This document shows, piece after piece, positions 41,450-51,663 of a stretch of DNA of 64,000 nt. Both the position numbers and the translations under genes were made by a program. Position 1 is the stretch's first letter, and the number at the start of each line of letters is the position of its first letter. Source of the DNA: CAZPGL01 sp964586175 (GTDB lineage Bacteria; Actinomycetota; Acidimicrobiia; Acidimicrobiales; MedAcidi-G1); contig CAZPGL010000003.1 in the NCBI GenBank assembly GCA_964586175.1, positions 1 through 64,000 of the forward strand, read 5' to 3'. The notes beneath the pieces are model-generated. The model was not told the origin of the DNA. It searched no databases and saw only the letters and a program-made list of their open reading frames with translations.

Positions 41450-42442
41450 ATGGGCCTCAGCGTCGACGCCGTGTCGGTGGCGTTCGGCGGGGCGCCGGTG
41501 CTCCACCGCTGCGACCTCGAGGTCGACGCAGGCGAGATCGTCGTGCTGCTCGGCCCGTCGGGCTGTGGCAAGAGCACCCTGTTGCGCACCATCGCCGGCC
41601 TGGAGACCCCGTCGACGGGTCGAGTGCGCTGGGACGACGACGACCTGACCGCCACCCCGGTCCACGAGCGGGGGTTCGGGCTCATGTTCCAGGACCACGC
41701 CCTGTTCCCGCACCGCGACGTGGCCGGCAACGTGGCCTTCGGGCTGCGCATCGCCGGCATGGCCCGCGACCTGCAGGCCGAACGGGTCGACCGGGTCCTG
41801 GACCTGGTCGGCTTGCCCGGGTTCGGCGGCCGAACCGCCGACACCCTGTCAGGCGGCGAGGCCCAGCGGGTGGCTCTGGCCCGGTCGCTGGCCCCCGGCC
41901 CCCGGCTGCTGATGCTCGACGAGCCGCTGGCCTCGCTCGACCGGGCGCTGCGGGACCGGTTGATCACCGACCTCGGTGTGCTACTGCGGCGCTTGGGTCA
42001 GGCCGCGGTGTACGTCACCCACGACCACGACGAGGCGTTCGCCCTGGCCGACCGCATCGCGGTCATGGACGCCGGGCGCATCGCCCGCTGTGGCACGCCG
42101 GCCGAGTTGTGGGCCGACCCCGGGACGGTGGCCGTGGCCCGCAGCCTCGGACACCGCAACGTCGTCGAGTTGGACGGTGACGGCCGGTGCCCGTTGGGCC
42201 GGTTGGGTGACGGCCCGGGCATCGTGCTGCTCCGGGCCGAGGAGATCACCGTCGAGGACCGTGCCGGAGCGGGGAACGCCTCCGGCCGGGTGACCGATCA
42301 GGTGTTCCGTCACGGCCGCACCGTGCTCACCGTCGACGTCGGAGGCGTGGCCATTCGGTGCACGACCGGCCGGTCATGGGTCGTCGGTGAAACCGTGCAC
42401 GTGTCGTGGCCGGACGGCGCCGTCGTGGCCCTGACCGGCTGA
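41450..42442 (+). CDS. thiQ: thiamine ABC transporter ATP-binding protein
   Basis: A 330-residue ABC ATPase with Walker A LLGPSGCGKST, signature LSGGEAQRVALARS, Walker B LLMLDEPLASLD and the H-loop YVTHDHDEAF. Residues after about 230 form a TOBE-like regulatory extension (DGPGIVLLRAEEITVEDRAGA), longer than in enterobacterial ThiQ and more like iron/spermidine importers. The start codon directly abuts the thiP stop. Together with ThiB and ThiP it completes a thiamine-class importer; the riboswitch is the main evidence for the substrate. Confidence 0.9.
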   Translation: MGLSVDAVSVAFGGAPVLHRCDLEVDAGEIVVLLGPSGCGKSTLLRTIAGLETPSTGRVRWDDDDLTATPVHERGFGLMFQDHALFPHRDVAGNVAFGLRIAGMARDLQAERVDRVLDLVGLPGFGGRTADTLSGGEAQRVALARSLAPGPRLLMLDEPLASLDRALRDRLITDLGVLLRRLGQAAVYVTHDHDEAFALADRIAVMDAGRIARCGTPAELWADPGTVAVARSLGHRNVVELDGDGRCPLGRLGDGPGIVLLRAEEITVEDRAGAGNASGRVTDQVFRHGRTVLTVDVGGVAIRCTTGRSWVVGETVHVSWPDGAVVALTG

Positions 42443-42450
42443 CCTGCCGG

Positions 42451-44055
42451 TCAGGGCGTCGGTGGGAACACCCCGTTCAGGTCGGCTTTGACCACCTTGC
42501 CCATCGAGTTCCGGGGCAGGGCGTCGACCACTGCCCACTGCCCGGGCACCTTGTAGCGGGCCAGGTCGGCACCACAGTGCTCGGCCAATTCGTCGACGTC
42601 GAGTTCGACGCCGGTGCGGGCCACCACGGCGGCCGCCACCCGTTCGCCCAGCCGATCGTCGGGCCGGCCCAGCACCGCAGCCTCGGCCACCGCCGGATGG
42701 GTCAGCAACACCCGTTCCACTTCGGCCGGATACACGTTGGCCCCGCCCCGCAGGATCATCTCGGTGTGACGCCCCTTGATGACCAGCTGCCCGTGCTCGT
42801 CGAGGAGCCCCAGGTCACCGGTGTGCAGCAGCCCGCCCCGCAGCGCCTCGGCGGTGGCTTCGGGCCGGTTCCAATAGCCGAGCATCGGGGTCCACACCCC
42901 GGCCCACGGTCCGTCCGCCCGGGGCCCGATGCACACTTCGCCGATCTCGCCGTCGGGCAGCGGCCGGTCCTCCTCGTCGACGATGGTCACGGCCACCGGA
43001 TCCAGCGGATAACCGGCGCCGTCGCCTCGCACCGGCCGGTCGGGTCGTTCGCGGGTGACCCCGGTCGGTCCTTCGCTGAGCCCGTAGCCGATGGTCGGGG
43101 TCGATCCGAACTTGTCGGTCCAGGCGGCCCGCAGTTCCGGCGGAGTGTGGCCGGCGCCGATGATGAACTGGGTGAGGGTCGCCAGGTCCTCCCGGGTGAC
43201 CGCCGCGTCGTGCACCAGATCGTGGGCCTGGGCCGGCACCAGGGTGATGCGGTGGATGCCCTCGTCGCGGATGGCGGTCGCCAACCCGAGCGTGTCGGTG
43301 CGATCGATGAGCACCGACGTGGTGCCCCGCAGGAACGCCCACAGCGGGCCGAGGGCCAGCATGTTGAGGATTGTCAGGGCCAGGGCGCTGCCGTGCCGCT
43401 CGCCGGGCAGCGCCGGGTACGGGCCGCGGCTCGACACGCCGGGCCACAACAGGTTGTGCTGGCTGTGTACCGCCCCCTTCGGTCGCCCCGTGGTGCCGCT
43501 GGTGTAGGCGACGGCGGCCGGAGCATGCGGGTCGACCTCGACGGCTGGAGCCGGCACCCCAGAGGCCACCATCTCGGCCCACGTACCGTCGCCGGTCACC
43601 GGGTCGACGGTCAGGACCGGCCGGCCGTGCGGGTCGTCGTCGGCGGTGGCCACCACCAGATCCACATCGGCGTCGTCGTACATCCAGGCCGTCTCGGTCG
43701 CCGTCAGGTTGGTGTTGACGCCCACCCACACGGCTCCGAGCCGCTGCGTGGCCAGGAAGGCCTCCACCAGGGCCGCCCGGTTGGGGAGCCGGCACGCCAC
43801 CCGGCCACCGTGCCCGACGCCCACTGAAGCCAGGCCACCGGCCGCCGCCCTCACCCGTTGGTCCAGTTCGGAGTAGGTCAGTCGGAGACCGCCGTCGACG
43901 AGGGCCTCCCGATCGGGGTGTCGAGCCACGCCGGCGGCCAGGGTGTCGGCCGTGGTCCACGGTCCCTCCGGCCCCCGACGGGGTGCCGGCCGTACGACCA
44001 GACCTCGGGCGTCGAGGACCGGGTCGTCGACTGTGGGAAACATCGGGTCGTCCAC
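42451..44055 (-). CDS. AMP-dependent acyl-CoA synthetase
   Basis: A 534-residue ANL-family ligase. Motifs: VAYTSGTTGRPKGAVHSQHN (P-loop), IGYGLSEGPTG, LLHTGDLGLLDEHGQLVIKGR, GGANVYPAEVE and the catalytic C-terminal Lys in RNSMGKVVKADLN. I use the GTG at 44055 because TATCGT lies 8 nt upstream as a leaderless -10; an ATG four codons in is the alternative. The gene converges on thiQ with an 8-nt gap and is divergent from the peptide-transporter operon. Acid substrate not determinable from sequence. Confidence 0.92.
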   Translation of the reverse strand: MDDPMFPTVDDPVLDARGLVVRPAPRRGPEGPWTTADTLAAGVARHPDREALVDGGLRLTYSELDQRVRAAAGGLASVGVGHGGRVACRLPNRAALVEAFLATQRLGAVWVGVNTNLTATETAWMYDDADVDLVVATADDDPHGRPVLTVDPVTGDGTWAEMVASGVPAPAVEVDPHAPAAVAYTSGTTGRPKGAVHSQHNLLWPGVSSRGPYPALPGERHGSALALTILNMLALGPLWAFLRGTTSVLIDRTDTLGLATAIRDEGIHRITLVPAQAHDLVHDAAVTREDLATLTQFIIGAGHTPPELRAAWTDKFGSTPTIGYGLSEGPTGVTRERPDRPVRGDGAGYPLDPVAVTIVDEEDRPLPDGEIGEVCIGPRADGPWAGVWTPMLGYWNRPEATAEALRGGLLHTGDLGLLDEHGQLVIKGRHTEMILRGGANVYPAEVERVLLTHPAVAEAAVLGRPDDRLGERVAAAVVARTGVELDVDELAEHCGADLARYKVPGQWAVVDALPRNSMGKVVKADLNGVFPPTP

Positions 44056-44063
44056 GGGCGCTG

Positions 44064-44069
44064 ACGATA
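44064..44069 (-). promoter_or_regulatory. -10 box of acyl-CoA synthetase gene (leaderless)
   Basis: Minus-strand TATCGT, 8 nt before the GTG at 44055. Confidence 0.4.
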
Positions 44070-44157
44070 CGTCGCCGAGTCTTATCCGGAATGGTTGGAC
44101 AGCCTTGGTGTTCGTAAACGACGATGGTCACTTCAACCCCGAACAGAGGTGGTAGCC

Positions 44158-45921
44158 GTGAAGGTTGACCTGAGACGAGCGATGGTGGCGCTGGCGGCGG
44201 TGGCGATCCTGGCTGCGGCCTGCAGTAGCAGCGATGACGATGCCGTGCCGGCCACGACGACGGCTCCGGCCGCGACCGCGGCGCCCGAAACCACGGCGGC
44301 ACCCACCACGGCGGCACCCGAGACCACGGCCGCCCCCACCACGGAGGCGCCGACCACCACTCTCGGCGAGATCGAAGCCACCACCACGACCATGGCCGAA
44401 GCCGAGGTCGACGCCACCTCGGGCGGCACCCTGCGGTATGGCCTCGAAGCCGACGTCGACGGCCTGAACCCGACAGCGTCGGCCCTGTCGTCACCGGGTC
44501 TCATGATGGCCGCCGCGGTGTTCGACACTCTGGGCGTCGTCGGCGCCGACGGTCAGTGCCATCCGTGGCTGGCTGAGTCGATCACCTCCAACGATGACTT
44601 CACCTCATGGACGGTCACCCTCCGGCAGGGCATCAAGTTCCACGACGGCACCGACCTGACCACCGAAGACGTGCAGGTGGCGTTCGAGGCGCAGCTCAAC
44701 GACCCGCTGGTCGGCCTGGCCGTCAAGCCCTTCTACCCGGCGACAGAAGCGACGACGATCGTCGACGACCACACCATCACCTTCAACCTGTTGGACTCAT
44801 GGGCCAAGTGGTGTCCGGCGACCCAGCTCAGCATGGTGCCGTCGTCGGAGTGGATCGCCGCGGCTCTCGCCGACCCCAGCCTCGACCAGCAGCCAGTGGG
44901 TACTGGCCCATTCGTGTTCGACTCGCGTAGTGAGGATTCGGTCACCCGGTTCGTACGCAACGAGGACTGGTGGGGCGGTGACGTCAAGTTGGCCGCCATC
45001 GAGTTCATGCCGGTCACCGACCCGGCCGTCCGGGCCGACCTGCTGATCGAAGGCGAACTCGACGCCCTACAGGTGTCTGCCGTGGAGACCGTCGACCTGC
45101 TCACTCAACAGGACGGCATCCAGAACGTCATCGACACCAACGGTTCCGAGGGCATCCTCATGCTCAACAGTGCGGTCGCCCCGTTCGACGACATGCGGGC
45201 CCGGCAGGCCTTCGCCTACGCCACACCCAAGCAGAACTATCTGGACCTCATCACTGGGGGTCTCGGCATCTCCGCCGACTCGATCTTCCGGCCCGGCCAC
45301 CCGTACCACAACCCCGACGTGGTCCAGGAGGCCGACATGCCCGACGAGGCGGCCGCTCTGGCCGCCGCATACTGCGCCGAGGTGCCCGACAGTTGCACCG
45401 ACGGCCGGATCAACATGGAGTTCCAGTTCGCCGGCCCGTCGGTCATCGCCACTCGGACCGCCGAGGTCCTCGAGCAGGGTTGGAATACGGCGTTCAACGT
45501 CGACTTCCAGGAACTCGCACAGGACATGCACATCCAGGAGACGGCGCTCGGGCAGTACAACGCGGTGTCGTGGCGACAGTTCGGCGCCGCCATCCCCGAA
45601 GGGGACAACGTGTGGCTGCTGTGTCGCACCGTCGGCTTCATCTCGCTGAACTGGCCCAAGTACTGCGACGAGGAACGCGACGCCGTCATCTGGCAGGCCG
45701 CCGGCTCCAACGACGAAGCCGTCCGGGCCGACGCCTACAAGCAACTGCAGCAGATGCTGCACGACGACTACCTGTACGTCTTCCTCGTCCACACCACCTG
45801 GGACAACGCCTTTGCCGCCAACGTCCACGGGCTGTGCGACCGGGTCACCCCCGAAGGTGCGCCGGTGCTGTGCACCAGCGGCGGAAGCCACGGCTTCGAC
45901 AGCATCTGGATGGAGCAGTAG
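44158..45921 (+). CDS. peptide/nickel-type ABC transporter substrate-binding lipoprotein (SBP family 5)
   Basis: A 587-residue extracytoplasmic binding protein of the DppA/OppA class. The signal VALAAVAILAAACSSSDDD has a lipobox with Cys near 22. A Thr/Ala/Pro/Glu-rich linker of about 45 residues (TTAAPE repeats, 26-70) separates anchor and binding domain and is encoded by short DNA repeats. The core begins GGTLRYGLEADVDGLNPTASAL and includes TVTLRQGIKFHDGTDLTTEDV. The GTG start is preceded by AGAGGTGG. It heads an operon with two permease genes. The solute could be oligopeptides or another large molecule. Confidence 0.93.
   Translation: MKVDLRRAMVALAAVAILAAACSSSDDDAVPATTTAPAATAAPETTAAPTTAAPETTAAPTTEAPTTTLGEIEATTTTMAEAEVDATSGGTLRYGLEADVDGLNPTASALSSPGLMMAAAVFDTLGVVGADGQCHPWLAESITSNDDFTSWTVTLRQGIKFHDGTDLTTEDVQVAFEAQLNDPLVGLAVKPFYPATEATTIVDDHTITFNLLDSWAKWCPATQLSMVPSSEWIAAALADPSLDQQPVGTGPFVFDSRSEDSVTRFVRNEDWWGGDVKLAAIEFMPVTDPAVRADLLIEGELDALQVSAVETVDLLTQQDGIQNVIDTNGSEGILMLNSAVAPFDDMRARQAFAYATPKQNYLDLITGGLGISADSIFRPGHPYHNPDVVQEADMPDEAAALAAAYCAEVPDSCTDGRINMEFQFAGPSVIATRTAEVLEQGWNTAFNVDFQELAQDMHIQETALGQYNAVSWRQFGAAIPEGDNVWLLCRTVGFISLNWPKYCDEERDAVIWQAAGSNDEAVRADAYKQLQQMLHDDYLYVFLVHTTWDNAFAANVHGLCDRVTPEGAPVLCTSGGSHGFDSIWMEQ
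44248..44400 (+). repeat. degenerate Thr/Ala/Pro/Glu-coding repeat (linker of SBP)
   Basis: Short related units of the type GCGGCACCCGAGACCACGGC, coding for TTAAPE-like repeats. It is a low-complexity, surface-exposed spacer that may vary in length between strains. Confidence 0.5.
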
Positions 45922-45997
45922 CAGCCCGGCGACGACCCCGAGGCGCCACCGTGGGCGACCACCGGACCCGGCCGCCGCGCCCGGGCAGACGTCGGGC

Positions 45998-46975
45998 ATG
46001 AGCCGAAGGTCGGAGGCCGTCGCCTACTGGGGCCAGCGACTGGGCATCGTCGTCGCCCTGCTGCTGGCCGTGTCGATGCTCACGTTCGCGGCGATGAATT
46101 TCCTCGGGGACCCGCTGTTCAACGTGCTGGGTCCGGTCGCCGTCGACACCGAGAACCCGGAGAGCGTCGCCAAGGTCGAAGCGGCCAAAGCCCAGTACCA
46201 CCTCGACAAGCCGCTGCCTGAACGGTACGTGCGTTGGCTGGGCGATTTCGTCACCGGTGACTTCGGGGTGCGGTTCTCGGCGACCGGCCAGCCGCCGGTG
46301 TCCGACCTGGTTGCCGAACGGCTGCCCCGTACCCTGATGCTGACCGGCATGGCGATGACCATGACCCTCGCCCTGGCCATTCCGTGGGGTATCTGGGCGG
46401 CGTCGCGGGCCGGGTCGGCCGCCGACCGGGCGTCCACCGGCGGGGCGTTCTTCCTGGTGTCGCTGCCAAACTTCGCCCTGGCGGTGATCCTCTACTACTT
46501 CCTCGGCATCCGTTGGAACCTGCTGCCGCTGCGGTTCAATGCCGGCGACCCGTTGTGGCAACGCGTCCACCAACTGGTGCTGCCGGCGCTCACCCTGGCC
46601 CTGCCCGGGGCCGCCGTGTACCAGCGCCTGCTGCGCACCGACATGATCACCACCCTCCAGCAGGACTACATCCTGGTTGCCCGGGCCAAGGGCCTCAGCC
46701 GGCGTTACGTGCTGTTCCGGCACGCCGTGAGGCCATCGCTGTTCTCGATCATCACCGTGTTCGGCATCAACGCTGGCGCAATGTTCGGCGGGGCCCTGGT
46801 CGTAGAGACGTTCTTCGGGATTCCCGGCGCCGGATCGGCCATCGTCGAGGCCATCCTGCGAGAGGACTTCCCGGTGGTGCTGGCCCTGGTGATGATCATC
46901 ACCGCCGGGTTCGTGGTCATGAACTTCGTGGTCGACATCCTGTATTCGATCATCGACCCGAGGGTGCGCCGATGA
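45998..46975 (+). CDS. DppB-type ABC transporter permease
   Basis: A 325-residue inner-membrane permease with the N-terminal TM helix, a large periplasmic loop (about 35-110) and the BPD_transp_1 core. The EAA loop reads LQQDYILVARAKGLSRRYVLFRHAVR, and GALVVETFFGIPGAGSAIVEAILREDFPVV is the usual following segment. The ATG at 45998 is chosen because upstream sequence in frame lacks a membrane segment. It lies 76 nt after the binding-protein gene and overlaps the next permease by 4 nt. Confidence 0.93.
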   Translation: MSRRSEAVAYWGQRLGIVVALLLAVSMLTFAAMNFLGDPLFNVLGPVAVDTENPESVAKVEAAKAQYHLDKPLPERYVRWLGDFVTGDFGVRFSATGQPPVSDLVAERLPRTLMLTGMAMTMTLALAIPWGIWAASRAGSAADRASTGGAFFLVSLPNFALAVILYYFLGIRWNLLPLRFNAGDPLWQRVHQLVLPALTLALPGAAVYQRLLRTDMITTLQQDYILVARAKGLSRRYVLFRHAVRPSLFSIITVFGINAGAMFGGALVVETFFGIPGAGSAIVEAILREDFPVVLALVMIITAGFVVMNFVVDILYSIIDPRVRR

Positions 46976-47826
46976 ACGGAACCTCGATCGCCCGTCGCCT
47001 CGGCCCGGCCTTCTGGATCCCGATGGGGTGGATCCTGTTCGTCGTGCTGGTCGCGCTTCTGTCGCCGTGGCTGCCGTTCAAGGACCCGGGCCACAACTTC
47101 ATCGTGCGAGGTGAACGCCCGCCCTATCCGCCGTCGGCCGAACACTGGCTGGGCACCGACCAGGACGCCCGCGACCTCCTGGCCCGCATCGTGGCCGGGG
47201 CCCGGGTGTCGCTGACCGTCGGGTTCGCCTCCATCGCGTTCGGCATGGTGGTCGGCGGAGCGTTGGGGATGGTCGCCGGTTACGTCCGAGGCTGGTTCGA
47301 CAAGGTGACGTCGTTCCTGTTCCTCACCCTGCTGTCGTTCCCCGGGCTCGTGATGGCCATCCTCATCACGGCGCTGATCAGCCGCAGCACCACCACCATC
47401 GCCATCACCATCGGGCTGGGGTCGATCGCCCCGGTGGGGCGCCTGGCGAGAGCCGCCACCCTGGCCTTCGCCGAACGCGAGTTCGTGACCGCCGCACAGG
47501 CCATCGGCACCCCGCCCCGGCGCATCCTGTGGAGGGAGCTGTTGCCCAACGTGGTGGTTCCCATGAGCGCCCTGGCTCTGTTGGGGGTGGCGGTGGCCAT
47601 CGTCGCCGAGGGCGGGCTGGCGTTCCTCGGCCTGTCGGTCGAGAAGGGGGTGACGTGGGGCAAGCTCATTCTCACCGGGGCCCAGACCCGCACGCTGCGC
47701 GACGCACCGTGGGTGGCCTTTTTCCCGATCGGAGCCATGTTCCTGACCGTGATGGCGTTGAACCAGGCCGGCGACCGTCTACGCGAGGTGTTCGACGTGC
47801 GGGGGTCGGGGCTGGACGGCGGCTGA
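46972..47826 (+). CDS. DppC-type ABC transporter permease
   Basis: A 284-residue partner permease. It shows the DppC family's HWLGTDQDARDLLARIVAGARVSLTVGF region and EAA loop REFVTAAQAIGTPPRRILWRELLPN, with VAEGGLAFLGLSVEKGVTWGKLI after it. It starts inside the stop of the first permease (ATGA). No DppD/DppF ATPase genes follow; the next gene converges from the other strand. The importer must borrow an ATPase encoded elsewhere. Confidence 0.93.
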   Translation: MNGTSIARRLGPAFWIPMGWILFVVLVALLSPWLPFKDPGHNFIVRGERPPYPPSAEHWLGTDQDARDLLARIVAGARVSLTVGFASIAFGMVVGGALGMVAGYVRGWFDKVTSFLFLTLLSFPGLVMAILITALISRSTTTIAITIGLGSIAPVGRLARAATLAFAEREFVTAAQAIGTPPRRILWRELLPNVVVPMSALALLGVAVAIVAEGGLAFLGLSVEKGVTWGKLILTGAQTRTLRDAPWVAFFPIGAMFLTVMALNQAGDRLREVFDVRGSGLDGG

Positions 47827-47844
47827 GCCCATCAAACCGGCCGG

Positions 47845-48944
47845 TCAGTCCAGCAGGTCGAGCAGGGTGTCCTCGTAGGACCAGTCGTATTCCCGGCCAC
47901 CGGTGGCGACGTGCCATTCATGGGTCTGGGCGACCATCGACGCCAGGTCGTGCCGCGGGGCCCAGCCGGTGTCGGCCTTCAACCGGTCGATGCCGAACAC
48001 CACGCTGCGGTTCCAACGGTGGATGTTGGGGGCGAGGCGGGGAACCACCGACGCGAACCGGAACCGGTGACGCACCGCCTGCTGTCGGCGGCGCGCCTCC
48101 TCGGTGGTGCGGATGTCGATGTTGGCCCGCGACTGGCCGCCGCCCGGGGTGGCCGACGCGATCTCGATGTCGCCGTCCCACAGAGCATCCATCGTGTCGT
48201 GGGGAATGAACCGGATGTCGGCGTCGAGGCCGAGCGCGTCAGCGGTGGTCTGCACGTATCCCACGTCGGAGAAATAGCCGGCACCGGTGAGGTTGTAGGC
48301 CCGGCCGACGGCGATCGGCGCGTGCATCAGTGCTTCGAGAGCCCGGGCCTGGTCGTCGACGTGGCCGACCTGGCCGAGCGTGGTGCCGTCGCCGGGTACC
48401 AGCACCGGTCGGCCAGTCTCCAGGCGGGCGAACATGCGCTGCTCGCGGTCCGGGATGATGTTGCGGGGTCCGTACACCATCGAGAAGTACACGACGGTCG
48501 CCGGGAAACCCCGGTCGGTGTGGGCCTCCCACAGCAGGTCTTCGCACAACAGCTTGTTGCCGCCGTATTCGATCTGGGCTCCGCCCCGCTCGTGTGGGTG
48601 GGTTTCGACGATGGGCACCAGGTCGGCCGCCGCGTACACGACGGTGGAGCTGGCGAACACGTACTGGCCGCACTGCCCGTTGAAAATGTCCAGCATCAGG
48701 CGCACGTCGTCAGGGTGGTAGGCGCACATGTCGTACACGACGTCGAACTCGAGGCCGCCGAGGACGTCACGCATCTGGTCATGGTCGGTGCGGTCGGCGT
48801 ACAGGCGGTGCAGACCACCGGGCAGCGGTGCTTCGGTCTGACCCCGGTTGACGATGGTGACGTCGTGGCCGACCCGGACCAGTTCGTGGACGAGGGCCAG
48901 GCCGTTGAACTGGGTGCCGCCCAGCACCAGCACGCGTTTCGGGC

Positions 48945-48948
<4 letters not shown>
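47845..48948 (-). CDS. NAD-dependent epimerase/dehydratase family protein
   Basis: A 367-residue extended SDR with the nucleotide-binding start MSPKRVLVLGGTQFNGLALVHEL (GGTxFNG variant of GxxGxxG), the second strand VTIVNRGQTE, the DMCAYHPDDVRLMLDIF segment and a Y-x3-K-like active site in YGGNKLLCEDLL. The GGTxFxG opening resembles chloroplast-type RNA-binding/sugar-epimerase proteins. I use the ATG at 48948, whose A overlaps the esterase stop (ATGA), rather than an in-frame start far upstream inside the esterase. Substrate is probably a nucleotide-sugar or CoA ester; not determinable. Confidence 0.87.
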
Positions 48949-50437
<1,489 letters not shown>

Positions 50438-50438
<1 letters not shown>

Positions 50439-51634
50439 CAGGCGACGACCTCGAGCACGAGGGCCTCTCCCTGGCCGCCGCCACCACAGAGGGCCGCGGC
50501 ACCCATGCCGCCGCCCCGACGGCGAAGCTCGTGGGCGAGGGTGAGGGCCACCCGGGTGCCGGACATGCCGATGGGGTGCCCGAGGGCGATAGCTCCTCCG
50601 TTGACGTTCACGATGTCGTCGGGCACGCCGAGGGCGGCCATCGACGCCAGGGCGACCGCGGCGAACGCCTCGTTGATCTCCAGCAGGTCGAGGTCGCCGA
50701 CGGTGAGCCCGGCACGCTCGAGGGCTCGGTCGACGGCGTTGCTGGGCTGGTGCAGAAGGCTGGTGTCGGGCCCGGCGACCTGGCCGTGGGACACGATCCG
50801 GGCCAGGGGCTCGACGCCGAGCGCTTCGGCCCGATCCAGGGTCGTGACAACCACCGCGGCGGCGCCGTCGGAGATCTGCGAGGCGTTGCCGGCGGTCAGG
50901 TTGCCGTCCGGGGCGAACGCCGCCGGTAGTCGGGACAGCGACGCGGCGTCGATGTCGGGCCGGATGCCCTCGTCGTCGGCGACGACCACCGGGTCGCCTC
51001 GCCGCTGCGGAATCGCCACTGGAACGATCTCGTCGGCCAGCAACCCGTCCTTGGTGGCTCGAGCGGCCCGTTCGTGGGACTGCAAGGCGAAGGCGTCCTG
51101 GGGTTCACGGGCCAGACCCAGCTCGGCGGCGAAGCGCTCGGTGGCTTCGCCCATGGCGCACCCTTCGAGCGTGCAGGTCAGGCCATCGGCCATCATCGAG
51201 TCGACGAGGGTGCCGTCGCCGATGCGATAGCCGCCTCGGGCCTTGGTGAGCAGGTAGGGGGCGTTGGTCATCGATTCCATGCCGCCGGCGACGACGGTGT
51301 CGGCTTCGCCCAGCCGGATCATCTGGCCGGCCAGATGGATGGCGTGCATGCCGGACAGGCAGGCCCGGTTGAGCAGGGTGGACGGCACGGTCAACGGGAC
51401 CCCGGCATCGGCGGCGGCCCGGCGGGCCGGGACCTGTCCGGTGCCGGCGGCGACCACGTTGCCGAGGTAGGCGAAGTCGACGTCGCCGGGGGTGAGGTTC
51501 GAACGCTCGATGGCGGCCGCTACCGCGTGGGCGCCCAGGTCGGTGGCCGACAACCCCGACAGGTCGCCCTGGAGACGGCCGATGGGGGTGCGGGCGCCGG
51601 CGAGGATGACGATCGAGGACTCGTTCGCGGACAT
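50438..51634 (-). CDS. acetyl-CoA acetyltransferase (thiolase)
   Basis: A 398-residue thiolase. The acyl-binding Cys92 is in NRACLSGMHAIHLA, the second catalytic His in GGAIALGHPIGMSGTR (about 350) and the general-base Cys in ALCGGGGQGEALVLE (about 385). It either cleaves 3-oxoacyl-CoA or condenses acetyl-CoA. A GGAG Shine-Dalgarno lies 5 nt before the ATG, so it uses a leader. It is the first gene of thiolase-esterase-epimerase, all overlapping. Confidence 0.95.
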
Positions 51635-51663
51635 GGCGGCTCCAAGTCGATGGAGCCCTGACG

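Noticed and set aside
44248..44400. Possible repeat array or CRISPR-like structure
   Set aside because: The short repeats code for a Thr/Ala/Pro/Glu linker within a lipoprotein and have no spacers.
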